DNA of 64,000 bases from a bacterium (GCA_021108215.1 JAIORK010000014.1:1-64000), one strand, 5' to 3'; positions 18,788 through 29,121 are shown, numbered from the stretch's first letter. Numbers and translations: made by a program. The notes: a model not told the origin generated them from the sequence alone.

Positions 18788-19156
18788 TTATTTCTGTGCC
18801 GGCACCTCTGCCGGCGCCGGTACGTCTGATGCCGGTGCCGCAGGTTCTGCCAAGGGGCGTACCGGTGCCGCCGCTTCGGTGGCACCGGGCAGCTGCTGCA
18901 TCACGCCACGATAACTCCGGGCTGAGCGCGAAGAAATAATAGACAACAAAATCGAGGTTAACATAAAAAGAATCGCAAACCCAGTTGTCAAACGTGCAAA
19001 AAAATTCTTCCCGCCCGTGGAGCCAAAAACCGTCTGGGATGCACCGCCACCAAGACTCAACCCCATGGTCGATCCTTTTCCCGCCTGCAGTAGCACTGTG
19101 ATAATAAGAACAATACAATTAATAATATGAATTCCCCAAAATAACTTAACCAGCAT
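18788..19156 (-). CDS. secG: Preprotein translocase subunit SecG
   Basis: The 122-residue inner-membrane protein assists SecYEG/SecA export. Two membrane segments (~6-24 and ~53-73) flank the conserved loop LLQAGKGSTMGLSLGGGASQ, with SQTVFGSTGG after it. The C-terminal ~35 residues are rich in alanine and proline (APVRPLAEPAAPASD). The ATG at 19156 has AGGAGGG six bases upstream; the GTG two codons earlier is too close to it. It follows tpiA, a common tpiA-secG order. Confidence 0.95.
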   Translation of the reverse strand: MLVKLFWGIHIINCIVLIITVLLQAGKGSTMGLSLGGGASQTVFGSTGGKNFFARLTTGFAILFMLTSILLSIISSRSARSYRGVMQQLPGATEAAAPVRPLAEPAAPASDVPAPAEVPAQK

Positions 19157-19336
19157 AGTCACCCTCCTTACCGGACCCGTTCCGGTATTTGCGTATTACG
19201 CGCTTAACCCGCTGCTGAAAAACCTAAACAAATGGTCCCTTAACAGCCGGTTACTCTAAAAAATATCTGCTTCTCAAGCTTATTCCGATACACGGCTGAT
19301 GAAAAAGTCCGGGTTAAAAATTTAATTATCAGCCGG

Positions 19337-20092
19337 CTAATGATTAAATTTTACCAGTGCAATGAAAGAATCCGCCTTAAGGCTTGCACCACCCACCAAC
19401 GCACCGTCAATATCCTCTTTTGCCATCAATTCTTTAACATTATCCGGTTTGACGCTCCCGCCGTATTGAATCCGTACGCTTTGTGCTACTGATTCACCAG
19501 CCAATTCCGTCAAGATATCCCGAATCAATTTATGCACTTCTTGTGCCTGTTCGGGGGATGCGGTTTTTCCGGTACCAATCGCCCAAACAGGTTCATACGC
19601 AATAACAATTTCCCCGATTTCTTCAGCCGAAAGACCTGCTAAACCATTCCGAACATGATCACCGACAACATCGGTCACTTTCCCGGCTTCCCGTTCCGGC
19701 AGGGTTTCACCTACGCAAACGATCGGGGTCAATCCGGCAGCCAATACAGCTTTTACTTTCTGATTGACTGTTTCATTGGTTTCACCAAAATACTGTCGTC
19801 TTTCCGAGTGTCCGACAACGACATAGATGCACCCGGCATCCTTGAGCATGCTTGAGGATACTTCTCCGGTAAAGGCACCGGATTCTTCCCAATAAACATT
19901 CTGCGCACCCAATTTCACAACCGAATCGGTAATAACCGACTGAACCGTCTCTAATGATGTATAGACAGGACAGACAACCATCTCAACATCCGTGACATCC
20001 TTTGTCCCGTTTACAATATCCTGAACCAATAATTTTGCCTCTGCACGCGTTTTGTTTAATTTCCAGTTTCCAGCAATAATGGGTTTCCGCAT
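19337..20092 (-). CDS. tpiA: Triosephosphate isomerase
   Basis: The 251-residue product interconverts DHAP and glyceraldehyde-3-phosphate. Catalytic residues are visible: the Lys in GNWKLNK (~12), the His in VVGHSERR (~94) and the Glu in AYEPVWAIGTG (~166), with the phosphate loop YGGSV near the C-terminus. The start is ATG 20092 (MRKPIIAGNWK); an in-frame TTG lies two codons upstream with AAAGGA between the options. It belongs to gap-pgk-tpiA-secG. Confidence 0.97.
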   Translation of the reverse strand: MRKPIIAGNWKLNKTRAEAKLLVQDIVNGTKDVTDVEMVVCPVYTSLETVQSVITDSVVKLGAQNVYWEESGAFTGEVSSSMLKDAGCIYVVVGHSERRQYFGETNETVNQKVKAVLAAGLTPIVCVGETLPEREAGKVTDVVGDHVRNGLAGLSAEEIGEIVIAYEPVWAIGTGKTASPEQAQEVHKLIRDILTELAGESVAQSVRIQYGGSVKPDNVKELMAKEDIDGALVGGASLKADSFIALVKFNH

Positions 20093-20162
20093 GGTCAATT
20101 TTTCCTTTCGATTCTTACTTGGCGTACGGGTTTAGAACCCGCCCTTATATTTTATTTGTTCC

Positions 20163-20232
20163 GCAGGGACCAGACATCCTGCATCCGACATTCACCGGAC
20201 ACGGTGCGCCGGACAAGCAGCCAGGTCCCTAC
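20163..20232. repeat. REP/MITE-like palindromic element between pgk and tpiA
   Basis: About 70 bases flanked by near-perfect inverted ends (GCAGGGACC at 20163-20171, GGTCCCTAC at 20224-20232). A GC-rich core at 20189-20216 recurs with 26 of 28 identical bases at 41891-41918. The core contains CACGGTG and CCGG arms, an imperfect palindrome. It fits a small non-coding dispersed repeat placed inside an operon. Confidence 0.65.
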
Positions 20233-20235
20233 AAT

Positions 20236-21429
20236 CTATTTATCACTTAAAGCAACCACGCCGGGAAGCTGCTTTCCTTCCAAAAATTCCAGGGACGCAC
20301 CCCCGCCGGTGGAAACATGGCTCATTTTATTTGCCAATCCCATTTGCGTTACGGCTGCGACTGAATCACCGCCACCGACAATCGTTGTACCCTCCGATTC
20401 CGCGAGTACTTGGGCGATTGCCAAAGTCCCGTTCGCAAACGGTGCCATTTCAAAAACACCCATCGGTCCATTCCAAATAATTGTCTTGGATTTTTTGATT
20501 GCAGCAGAAAATTTCATCACCGTATCCGGGCCGATATCCATGCCCTCCCAGCCTTCATCAATCGTCCCGCGGGGAATTTGTTTATGATTTGCATCCGGCC
20601 GGAAATCATCCGCCACAATGTGATCAATCGGCAGCAACAACTGCTTATCCAGATCCAGGGCTTGCTTTAAAATTTCTTTGGCCGTGGAAATCAAACTGTC
20701 TTCACAAAGTGATTTTCCAATACCAATACCCTTCGCTTTTAAAAACGTATATGCCATCCCACCGCCGATAATAAGTGCATCAACTTTCGGGAGCAAATTT
20801 TTAATAACTTCAAGTTTACCGGAAATTTTGGCACCACCCAAAATCGCCACATACGGGCGTTCCGGATCTGTAACCGCTTTCCCTAAATATTCCAGTTCCT
20901 TTTCCAGTAAAAACCCTGCCGCCGCTTGTTTAACCAAACGGGCAACGCCTTCGGTGGAACAATGGGCACGATGGGCGCTTCCAAAGGCATCATTCACATA
21001 AAGGTCCGCCAATGCGGCCAATTGTTTTGAAAATTCCGGATCATTTTTGGTTTCCCCTTTTACAAACCGGACATTTTCCAGCATAGCGATCTCACCATTT
21101 TCCAACCCGGAAACCAATGATTCAACCTCGGGCCCGACGACATCAGACGCCATTTTGATCTCGCAATTCATCAATTGACCCAACCGGCGCGCTACCGGTG
21201 CCAGAGAAAATTTATGCCGGTCATCCGCCTCACCTTTAGGACGTCCGAGATGCGAACATAAAATAATACGAGCACCCGCTTCTTTTAAAAACGCAATCGT
21301 CGGAACCGCTTTTAAAATGCGTGTATCATCGGTGATGTCCATTTCCTTGTCCATCGGCACATTAAAGTCCACCCGAACCAGAACCCGTTGGTCCTTCACC
21401 TGGAGATCCTTCACCGTTAACTTCTGCAT
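20236..21429 (-). CDS. pgk: Phosphoglycerate kinase
   Basis: The 397-residue product transfers phosphate from 1,3-bisphosphoglycerate to ADP. It shows RVLVRVDFNVPMD at the N-terminus, CSHLGRPKG, the hinge/nucleotide motif AILGGAKISGKLEVI, and WNGPMGVFE and GGGDSVAAV in the C-terminal domain. ATG 21429 has GGGAG seven bases upstream; an ATG two codons earlier is too close to it. It is the second gene of the glycolytic operon. Confidence 0.97.
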   Translation of the reverse strand: MQKLTVKDLQVKDQRVLVRVDFNVPMDKEMDITDDTRILKAVPTIAFLKEAGARIILCSHLGRPKGEADDRHKFSLAPVARRLGQLMNCEIKMASDVVGPEVESLVSGLENGEIAMLENVRFVKGETKNDPEFSKQLAALADLYVNDAFGSAHRAHCSTEGVARLVKQAAAGFLLEKELEYLGKAVTDPERPYVAILGGAKISGKLEVIKNLLPKVDALIIGGGMAYTFLKAKGIGIGKSLCEDSLISTAKEILKQALDLDKQLLLPIDHIVADDFRPDANHKQIPRGTIDEGWEGMDIGPDTVMKFSAAIKKSKTIIWNGPMGVFEMAPFANGTLAIAQVLAESEGTTIVGGGDSVAAVTQMGLANKMSHVSTGGGASLEFLEGKQLPGVVALSDK

Positions 21430-21487
21430 TGTCATTCTCCCTTGCAGCTTAAAATAAGCACTGTAAGCTTTTTCATGAAATGCATCA

Positions 21488-21516
21488 GCGGGAACCGGAC
21501 ATCATCCGATTCCCGC
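21488..21516 (-). promoter_or_regulatory. Intercistronic hairpin between gap and pgk
   Basis: GCGGGAA and TTCCCGC form a seven-base stem, continued after one mismatch by CGGA/TCCG around a short loop. There is no U-run on the transcribed strand, though plus-strand Ts follow, so I do not call it a terminator for the operon. It probably stabilises or separates the gap mRNA from pgk. Confidence 0.6.
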
Positions 21517-21541
21517 CGACACTTTTTTTAATCTTTGTGAT

Positions 21542-22888
<1,347 letters not shown>

Positions 22889-23860
22889 TCAAATCCATTT
22901 TTTCCGTTTAAGAAAAATAAGCATTCCTGCCAAGGCTAACACCATGAGACCAATCGCAAAAAAATAGCCGTTGATTCCCCAATTAAATTCAGGCATTTTT
23001 ACATTCATGCCATAGAAACTCGTAATAACCGTCAAAGGCATCATGATGGTTGTGATGATCGTAAGCGTTTTCATAATTTCATTCATCCGGTTGGACACCA
23101 CCGAAAGATAGGCATCCATGGTTGAATTCAAAACATCCCGATAGGTATCCACCATTTCACTGATTCTGACAACATGATCGTAAACATCACGAAAATATGC
23201 AGACGTGGACCGTTTGATATTGGGAATATTAGAACGACACAACACCCCTAAAATTTTTCTTTGCGGCACAATAAAATTTCTTAAAGTCATTACATTTTTC
23301 TTTAAATCAACAATTTTTTCCAAAACCGTTTGATCCGCACCTGCCAAGACCTGATCCTCTAAATCCTCAATCTTGGTCTCAATATGATCCACGACCGGAA
23401 AATAATTATCAACCACATGATCAATAATATTATGTAATAAAAAACCCGACCCCTGCTGCATGCTGATCGGTTTGGAAATACATTTTTGAAACAGCTTAGC
23501 GATGGATGGCAAGGCTTCGTTATGAATGGTTAAAACAAAATTTTTACCAAAGAATATATTCAATTCCTGCGTCTTGATTTCATGCGTAATATGATCAGGA
23601 AAATGTAATTCATGCAGTACAATATACAAATAATCGTCATAATCATCAATTTTCGGAAGATTCTGGGGAAAAATCGCATCCTCGATTGCCAACTGGTGAA
23701 ACTTGAAGGTCTCTACCATAAGATCAATATCATCCTCCGAAGGATTGGTAATATCCAACCAAAGCAAATCGCCCTGCCTTTTTGTTGCCTTGGAAACACC
23801 GGCATGATCATCAATTTTTTGTAATCCCTTGGCTTTGCCATAACAGAGTCCGTGTAACAT
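22889..23860 (-). CDS. corA: CorA-family magnesium/divalent cation transporter
   Basis: The 323-residue product has the CorA layout: a large cytosolic N-terminal domain, a long helix (HVVRISEMVDTYRDVL, NSTMDAYLSVVSNRMNEIMK), then two membrane helices near the C-terminus. The selectivity motif GMN is in SFYGMNVKMPE between them. The protein ends in a basic KRKKWI tail. The ATG at 23860 has GGGAG eight bases upstream; a GTG at 23887 has none. It is the last gene after speE-speA-dksA-like, and Mg2+/polyamine linkage is plausible as both balance nucleic-acid charge. Confidence 0.93.
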   Translation of the reverse strand: MLHGLCYGKAKGLQKIDDHAGVSKATKRQGDLLWLDITNPSEDDIDLMVETFKFHQLAIEDAIFPQNLPKIDDYDDYLYIVLHELHFPDHITHEIKTQELNIFFGKNFVLTIHNEALPSIAKLFQKCISKPISMQQGSGFLLHNIIDHVVDNYFPVVDHIETKIEDLEDQVLAGADQTVLEKIVDLKKNVMTLRNFIVPQRKILGVLCRSNIPNIKRSTSAYFRDVYDHVVRISEMVDTYRDVLNSTMDAYLSVVSNRMNEIMKTLTIITTIMMPLTVITSFYGMNVKMPEFNWGINGYFFAIGLMVLALAGMLIFLKRKKWI

Positions 23861-23908
23861 GTAAACACTCCCGTCAGCGATCTCCACTGCCGAAAAAAAA
23901 ACGGCAAT

Positions 23909-24256
23909 TTATTTTTTTTCCGACTGCGCTTTACATTCAATACAAAGCTTCGCGAACGGAAGCGCTTCCAGACGCTGGGGTGTTATCACGCTTCCGCAAT
24001 CTTCACACTTACCATATTTTCCAGCCTCGAGACGTTCCAGGGCTTCTTCCACTTCCTGTAAACGTTGACGTTCCGTCTCCGAAAGACCCATGGCCAATTC
24101 CCTCTCATAATACTCAGATGCAAAATCCGCAGTATCACGCACTTCATCGGACGAATCCTTGCGGTTCGTATCGACGCTGCTTTTCACTTTCTCCAAAAGG
24201 GTTGATTTTTGATTCAGCAACATTTTCCTGAAGCTCTCCAACTGTGTTTTTCTCAT
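23909..24256 (-). CDS. DksA/TraR-type zinc-finger protein
   Basis: The 115-residue product has an N-terminal coiled coil (~1-75, rich in E/R/L) and a C-terminal four-cysteine zinc finger (CEDCG and CIEC, ~84-108) as in the DksA/TraR family, including ALPFAKLC before the second pair. DksA acts in the RNA polymerase secondary channel with ppGpp; short homologues such as YocK-type proteins are less well defined. It starts three bases after the decarboxylase stop, so it is cotranscribed with polyamine genes. Confidence 0.85.
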   Translation of the reverse strand: MRKTQLESFRKMLLNQKSTLLEKVKSSVDTNRKDSSDEVRDTADFASEYYERELAMGLSETERQRLQEVEEALERLEAGKYGKCEDCGSVITPQRLEALPFAKLCIECKAQSEKK

Positions 24257-24259
24257 ATT

Positions 24260-25816
24260 TCACACCAACTTCCTTTCCTCAAATGAATTCATTATTTTGT
24301 CTTTCTCAATAGTGCTTGATACTTTTTCGTCTGTCTTTTCCTGTCCCGGTTTTTCCGCCGTCACAATTTTAATCGTACGCAATTCAGGATCAGCTTGCCC
24401 TTGCACCCGGCCACCCCGGCGATGAAGTTCTTGCATATACTCAATAATTTCAGCAGAAATCCGTTCCCCGGGATTTAACAATGGGATTCCGGGCGGATAG
24501 GGCGAAAACACTTCCGCGCTGATTTCCCCGGCTGCTTCTTTGAATGGAATTTTTTTTGTCGGCGCAAAAACCGCTTCACGAGGCGTCATGACAACCTCCG
24601 GAAATTTGTCCGGAAAACGCAATTGCTGTGTGCTCACAACTGTTATTTTATCACATCCGCGCGCAATTGCTTCCAATGCAGTTGTCAGCCGGCTGATATC
24701 CTTGGTGGTATTGCCAATTGAAACGATTAACAATATCTTATCCAGGTCGGCATATTCAACTTGTATTTTAAATTTTTGATTGAGCATCTGCGACATTTGG
24801 TGACCGGTCATTCCCAATTGACCAACCAAGATACATAATTTGGTTACATCCATCTCATGAATACCCGGTTTACCCACCTGTTCATTTCCCAGACATATCA
24901 ATCCAGGTATTGTATTGATTTTACGTCTGGCATCCTCCGCCAAGGTCATGGCAACCGAAAGCAGTTCTTTCCCTCGGGTTGCCATCTGCATTCTCGCCAA
25001 ATCCAACGAAGCCATCAGTATATAAGAAGGACTCGTTGTGGTCAGTAAATTCAAAACCCGCTTCAATTTCAAAACATCCACCGTATTGCGTACCAGCATC
25101 AATGATGTCTGCGTCATACTGCTGATGATCTTGTGCGTACTTTGAATACAAACGTCGGCGCCGGCTTCCATCGCAGTTATGGGAAGATCAGTATGAAATT
25201 TCAAATGAGGACCATGCGCTTCGTCGACCAAAAAAACCATCCCTGCAGTATGCACTAACTCTGAGATGGATTTCAAATCAGCACCAATACCTTCGTAGGT
25301 CGGGTGGGTTATCAAAACCGCCTTGGCCTCCGGATGTTCCTGAACAGCTTTAGCAATTGTATCCGGTGTGACATTGAGAAGCATATTGATTTCGTCATCC
25401 CGCTCAGGCAAAACATAAACCGGTTCAATACCTGCAAGAACAATTCCCGCCAAAACCGAACGATGCACATTGCGCGGAACAATAATTTTATCGCCTGGGT
25501 CGCATACGGATAAAATCATTGCATGATTCCCGCCGGAAGTTCCATTCACCAGAAAAAAAGCATAATCCGCACCATAGGCGGCTGCCGCCAGTATCTGAGC
25601 TTCTTTAATAACGCCCCGGGGATCGTGTAAGGAATCCACTTCTTCCAGGAGGGTTAAATCACAGTCAAAAATCCGTTCACCAACAAAATTCCGAAACTCT
25701 TGGGGAACAGAGACACCATGTTTATGTCCCGGTGTATGAAACGTTACTTTACGGCCTTTGGCATAATTAATCACTGCTTCAAAAAGCGGTGTCTTGTGCT
25801 GATCCCAGGAATGCAT
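24260..25816 (-). CDS. speA: PLP-dependent Orn/Lys/Arg decarboxylase, probably biosynthetic arginine decarboxylase
   Basis: The 518-residue product belongs to the fold-type I Orn/Lys/Arg decarboxylases. It has the N-terminal motif TPGHKHG, the acidic strand FLVDEAHGPHLKFH and the PLP lysine in STHKIISSMTQ (Lys ~227). The C-terminal region contains SPYPPGIPLLNPGE, typical of the family. Family membership is firm; arginine specificity is inferred from the adjacent speE and nearby speD, which need putrescine or agmatine. GGGGGG precedes the ATG. The last ~35 residues are acidic/lysine-rich and probably disordered. Confidence 0.88.
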   Translation of the reverse strand: MHSWDQHKTPLFEAVINYAKGRKVTFHTPGHKHGVSVPQEFRNFVGERIFDCDLTLLEEVDSLHDPRGVIKEAQILAAAAYGADYAFFLVNGTSGGNHAMILSVCDPGDKIIVPRNVHRSVLAGIVLAGIEPVYVLPERDDEINMLLNVTPDTIAKAVQEHPEAKAVLITHPTYEGIGADLKSISELVHTAGMVFLVDEAHGPHLKFHTDLPITAMEAGADVCIQSTHKIISSMTQTSLMLVRNTVDVLKLKRVLNLLTTTSPSYILMASLDLARMQMATRGKELLSVAMTLAEDARRKINTIPGLICLGNEQVGKPGIHEMDVTKLCILVGQLGMTGHQMSQMLNQKFKIQVEYADLDKILLIVSIGNTTKDISRLTTALEAIARGCDKITVVSTQQLRFPDKFPEVVMTPREAVFAPTKKIPFKEAAGEISAEVFSPYPPGIPLLNPGERISAEIIEYMQELHRRGGRVQGQADPELRTIKIVTAEKPGQEKTDEKVSSTIEKDKIMNSFEERKLV

Positions 25817-25848
25817 CCACGTCCCCCCTTTTTTTTTAAGGTCACGGT

Positions 25849-26766
25849 CTACAATGGCGTATAGATGGGTTTTTGATCTTCTATCAATCGTCCTTTTTCA
25901 CACAGTAAATTGCGCAATGCCTTGGTGGTCTTAAACAAACCGGCATGTGTTTCGCCGTCATAAGCGCGCAGGTCCTTCACAAAACGTCCCAGCAGGCGCC
26001 TATCAATTTCATCCTGCGAAATATCGCCCGGAACCACTTCATTACCCGCTATGCAAAAACCCCATGGCAAATCAAATGACGGCACACTCGCTTCAAACGC
26101 CGCAACATAGCCGAATACTTTTTGCAATGTCAGGTAAACCGAAGCCATAATTTCCCCATAGATCACACTGCTGGTTCCCGCCTGAAGCGCAAGCATACCA
26201 CTGGTTTTCAATCGTCTCTTCACCAACTCATAAAACTGTACTGTATAAAGCAAATACGCCGGACCTGCATCACCCGGATCAGAAATATCAATGATAATCA
26301 AATCATAACTTTTCGAGGTTTCCTCTATGTACTTTCGGCCGTCACCAATAATGATATTGCTGCGAACATCTTCAAAAGATCCCTGATGCCATTCCCGAAG
26401 ATGTTCTTTAGCAAACGATACCACCTGCCCGTCAATTTCAACCATATCGACCTGCTCAACACACTGATGACGCAAGACTTCCCGCAGCGTCGCACCTTCT
26501 CCACCGCCGACAATCAAAACATTTTTAGGATCGGGATGTGCCGTCAGCGCCGGATGCACAAGAAATTCATGATAGATAAATTCATCCGCCTGACTGGATT
26601 GCATTTTCCCATCCAAAAGCAGACAGCGGCCATATTCGTATGTGTCTACAATTTGCATAAGTTGGAATTCAGTTTTTCCCTCAAACAACACTTTTTTGAA
26701 ACCATGCAAATGTCCCTCGGTTTCCGTGTACATTTCAACAAACAAATTATCTTTATAAATTTCCAT
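25849..26766 (-). CDS. speE: Spermidine synthase (polyamine aminopropyltransferase)
   Basis: The 305-residue product transfers aminopropyl from decarboxylated AdoMet to a diamine. The Rossmann motif GGGEGATLREVL (~84-95), the acidic EIDGQVV, the DGRKYIEE loop and the IIIDISDPGDAGPA active-site segment match SpeE. GAGGA lies just before the ATG. The gene begins 15 bases after a strong terminator-like hairpin that follows speD. With no room for a promoter there, its expression must depend on read-through or an internal promoter. Confidence 0.95.
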   Translation of the reverse strand: MEIYKDNLFVEMYTETEGHLHGFKKVLFEGKTEFQLMQIVDTYEYGRCLLLDGKMQSSQADEFIYHEFLVHPALTAHPDPKNVLIVGGGEGATLREVLRHQCVEQVDMVEIDGQVVSFAKEHLREWHQGSFEDVRSNIIIGDGRKYIEETSKSYDLIIIDISDPGDAGPAYLLYTVQFYELVKRRLKTSGMLALQAGTSSVIYGEIMASVYLTLQKVFGYVAAFEASVPSFDLPWGFCIAGNEVVPGDISQDEIDRRLLGRFVKDLRAYDGETHAGLFKTTKALRNLLCEKGRLIEDQKPIYTPL

Positions 26767-26780
26767 AATACAGTCCTCAG

Positions 26781-26831
26781 AAAAAAAGGGAATGCAGAAC
26801 CCCGGCGTTGTCCCCCGAATTCTGCATTCCC
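26781..26831 (-). terminator. Intrinsic terminator after speD
   Basis: GGGAATGCAGAA (26788-26799) pairs perfectly with TTCTGCATTCCC (26820-26831), and seven U follow on the minus-strand transcript. The 20-base loop is GC-rich. It lies between speD and speE, so it either ends the speD mRNA or attenuates speE and the genes behind it. Confidence 0.9.
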
Positions 26832-26855
26832 GTATTAGTGCTGTTTTTAAAAAAA

Positions 26856-27236
26856 TTAATCTACAATTTTATGTTTCAACTCGGAAACATCAAACACGCC
26901 GCGTTTCAGCTCAATTGAGCTCTTGTTTTTTGCTTTGAGCTTTTCCGCAACATAATGATGTGCAATCCAGGGATCCACATCATCTCCGCAGGTAAAAAAA
27001 TCCAATGCAGCATATCCGTATTCAGGCCACGTATGTATTGTAAGATGAGACTCCGCAATGACAACCGCACCACTTACACCGTATGGATTAAAATGGTGAA
27101 ATACCGCTTTGACAATGGTCGCCTTGGAGGCAAGCGCAGCACCCCGCATGATTTTTTCTATCTGATCATGATCCCGCAAAATTTCGCTGTCGCATTCGTG
27201 AAGCTCCAGCAATATGTGACGACCCAGAGCTTTCAA
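26856..27236 (-). CDS. speD: S-adenosylmethionine decarboxylase proenzyme
   Basis: The 126-residue class 1B pyruvoyl enzyme makes decarboxylated AdoMet for SpeE. Self-cleavage occurs at Glu62-Ser63 in AESHLTIHTWPE; His68 and Cys83 (FFTCGDD) complete the site, matching the numbering of the well-studied Thermotoga enzyme. The start is TTG, strongly supported by AGGAGGTGA eight bases upstream and by the family N-terminus KALGRHILLEL. It has its own promoter and terminator. Confidence 0.96.
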   Translation of the reverse strand: MKALGRHILLELHECDSEILRDHDQIEKIMRGAALASKATIVKAVFHHFNPYGVSGAVVIAESHLTIHTWPEYGYAALDFFTCGDDVDPWIAHHYVAEKLKAKNKSSIELKRGVFDVSELKHKIVD

Positions 27237-27289
27237 CTGGATATCACCTCCTAAGCGTCAATAGTATCATCCCCTAACAAGGATTTAAT

Positions 27290-27318
27290 AAAATAAAAAA
27301 AAAAGATATTAAAGTCAA
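27290..27318 (-). promoter_or_regulatory. Candidate promoter of speD
   Basis: On the minus strand TTGACT (27313-27318) and TATTTT (27290-27295) are 17 bases apart; the spacer contains a run of T. The predicted start near 27283 gives a ~45-base leader ending in the strong ribosome site of speD. Confidence 0.55.
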
Positions 27319-27426
27319 GTCATTTCTGAAATTTTATACAAGGCGCAAGTCCATCGTGTTCACGCCGGAACGATTAATTTAATCTTATGAGCTCCGCGAG
27401 TGAAAATCAACCTTTTTTAATTAAAA

Positions 27427-27924
27427 TCATATATAAAGCCTGGCACCTATGGAAAATGAAAATCCAAAATCAACTTCCGGTATAATGGCAATCTGAGGTG
27501 ACAACTCCATGAAAACATCAAACGGCTGATCAAAAAGATAGGTCCAGCCGACAACACCTCTGCCGCCGGTGGTAAAATAGTCCCCCGATCCACCTAAAAA
27601 CATTCCCCCGCCGATATAAAGCGGAGCCTCGGGCATTTCTTCAAAGAGATAAAGGTGATACAAATAATCCGCATGTATTCCCACGCCGGGAGCATTCCAC
27701 TGCGAGCCCAAAGCGAAATCCATCGCAACATTTTTATCCCGCCAATATTTCGCAGTAATCCCGGTCGGATTAACCAAAATAACCCCGAAACCCCATTTTT
27801 TTTCTTTAGCAATTTCCACCTGAGTAATTACCTGCTTCGTTTTCTTGGCATAGGCAGCCACCGGCTGAAGCAAACACAGCCCCATTCCAATTGCAATACC
27901 CGTTGTAACCCAGCGCTTATTCAT
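27427..27924 (-). CDS. Small outer-membrane beta-barrel-like protein
   Basis: The 165-residue product has a signal peptide (WVTTGIAIGMGLCLLQPVAAYAK). The mature part alternates strands with glycine/aromatic turns (WGFGVILVNPTG, APLYIGGGMFLGG, GGRGVVGWTYLF, DFGFSFSIGARLYI) and ends in YI, as expected for an eight-stranded barrel. It resembles small barrel proteins of the OmpW/DUF3996 type, but I cannot assign a family. A GGGAAGGG purine run lies before the ATG. It sits between tRNA-Gly and speD. Confidence 0.6.
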   Translation of the reverse strand: MNKRWVTTGIAIGMGLCLLQPVAAYAKKTKQVITQVEIAKEKKWGFGVILVNPTGITAKYWRDKNVAMDFALGSQWNAPGVGIHADYLYHLYLFEEMPEAPLYIGGGMFLGGSGDYFTTGGRGVVGWTYLFDQPFDVFMELSPQIAIIPEVDFGFSFSIGARLYI

Positions 27925-27977
27925 TCAACACCCTTCCCTTATACAGTTTCAAACACTGTTACGATTCCAAGATTGTT

Positions 27978-28052
<75 letters not shown>

Positions 28053-28064
28053 TCAATGCATGTT

Positions 28065-28517
28065 TTATTTTGATGTTTCCGAAGAATCCCCCGATTGTTT
28101 TTTTTCAGGAACATCCAAAGGAATATTGGATCGCCACATCACTGCCCGAATTTCAGCCAGTTCATCACGATTAATTCTACCATCTTGCAATACCACTTTA
28201 AAAACCTCATTAATGGGTCCCACCCTGCCAATAATTTCTTTATCCAGTTCATTTTCAGAAATATATTTTTTTACCGATCTCAAATAAACCTTCAGTTCCT
28301 TATATTGTTCGTCCGGCAAAGTTCGCTCCAATCCGACTTTTTCCTCCAATTCAGTAATAGAGGTTATCAATCCATATCTCAGCATATTTTGCGGACGCAA
28401 ATAAACCACCAAAGCAAGGATCCCGACCAGAACCAACACAATAATTGTAAAAATGATGATCCCGCGGAGACACCCTTCATTGTTAAATATTTTTTCATCC
28501 TGGGAAGAATCTGTCAT
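28065..28517 (-). CDS. Single-span membrane protein, unknown function
   Basis: The 150-residue product is not recognised. One membrane helix (~19-41, GIIIFTIIVLVLVGILALVVY) follows a short acidic cytosolic N-terminus. The rest is charged and helical (ITELEEKVGLERTLPDEQYKEL) and ends in a disordered serine/lysine tail. GGAGGCGAG precedes the ATG. It follows the GerM-domain gene by 32 bases and is probably in the accA-amidase-gerM transcript, which hints at an envelope role. Confidence 0.6.
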   Translation of the reverse strand: MTDSSQDEKIFNNEGCLRGIIIFTIIVLVLVGILALVVYLRPQNMLRYGLITSITELEEKVGLERTLPDEQYKELKVYLRSVKKYISENELDKEIIGRVGPINEVFKVVLQDGRINRDELAEIRAVMWRSNIPLDVPEKKQSGDSSETSK

Positions 28518-28549
28518 TTCATCTCGCCTCCAAATTTTTGTCTCACCGG

Positions 28550-29116
28550 CTACTTATCTTCGAATGTCTTTTCATCAAATGTTCTTGAGATATCCATATG
28601 TCCGGCCAAAGTATCCGCCTCTTGGCCGCCTACCAAAAACTTCACTTTTTTCACATCCTCAAAGGCGCCTACCAGCGTCACAATAATCGAACGCAAGGCA
28701 TCACGTTCTTCCAGAACACCAACAAGCTGATTATACTGAACCCGTTTTTCAAAGTCAAGAATGAGCAATCCATTTTTTCGTAAATAAATACTGCGTAAAT
28801 TCATCTGTAACGGCCAAAGTGTCCCGTCTTCATTTTGGGCGGGCTGCAGCAACATGCGTTCCACAACATGCTTGACCTGATCATAAACCGGCGTGGTTTT
28901 ATCAACTCTCACTTCCCCCCGGTGCGGTTTTTTTTTCTCTCCCGTTCGGTAAAAAACCAGTTTAATCTCCCTGGCTTTCCCCGGAGCAATCTCAAGCGTA
29001 TCCCCTTTTGACCAGATAGGACGCAACAACATCACCGCAGCGATCAACACAAGCACACCTACACCAAGCAGCGCCCCTAGCACAGGCAAATTATCCTTTT
29101 GATGTTTAATCTTCAT
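28550..29116 (-). CDS. GerM-domain membrane-anchored protein
   Basis: The 188-residue product has an N-terminal membrane anchor (~11-33, VLGALLGVGVLVLIAAVMLL) and a GerM/GerMN-like domain: LRSIYLRKNGLLILDFEK, then ALRSIIVTLVGAFEDVKKVKFLVGG. GerM domains occur in sporulation proteins but also beside amidases in non-sporulating bacteria, where they are thought to help envelope remodelling. The ATG at 29116 has AGGTGA upstream and overlaps the amidase stop region, so the two genes are coupled. Confidence 0.75.
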   Translation of the reverse strand: MKIKHQKDNLPVLGALLGVGVLVLIAAVMLLRPIWSKGDTLEIAPGKAREIKLVFYRTGEKKKPHRGEVRVDKTTPVYDQVKHVVERMLLQPAQNEDGTLWPLQMNLRSIYLRKNGLLILDFEKRVQYNQLVGVLEERDALRSIIVTLVGAFEDVKKVKFLVGGQEADTLAGHMDISRTFDEKTFEDK

Positions 29117-29121
29117 CACGG

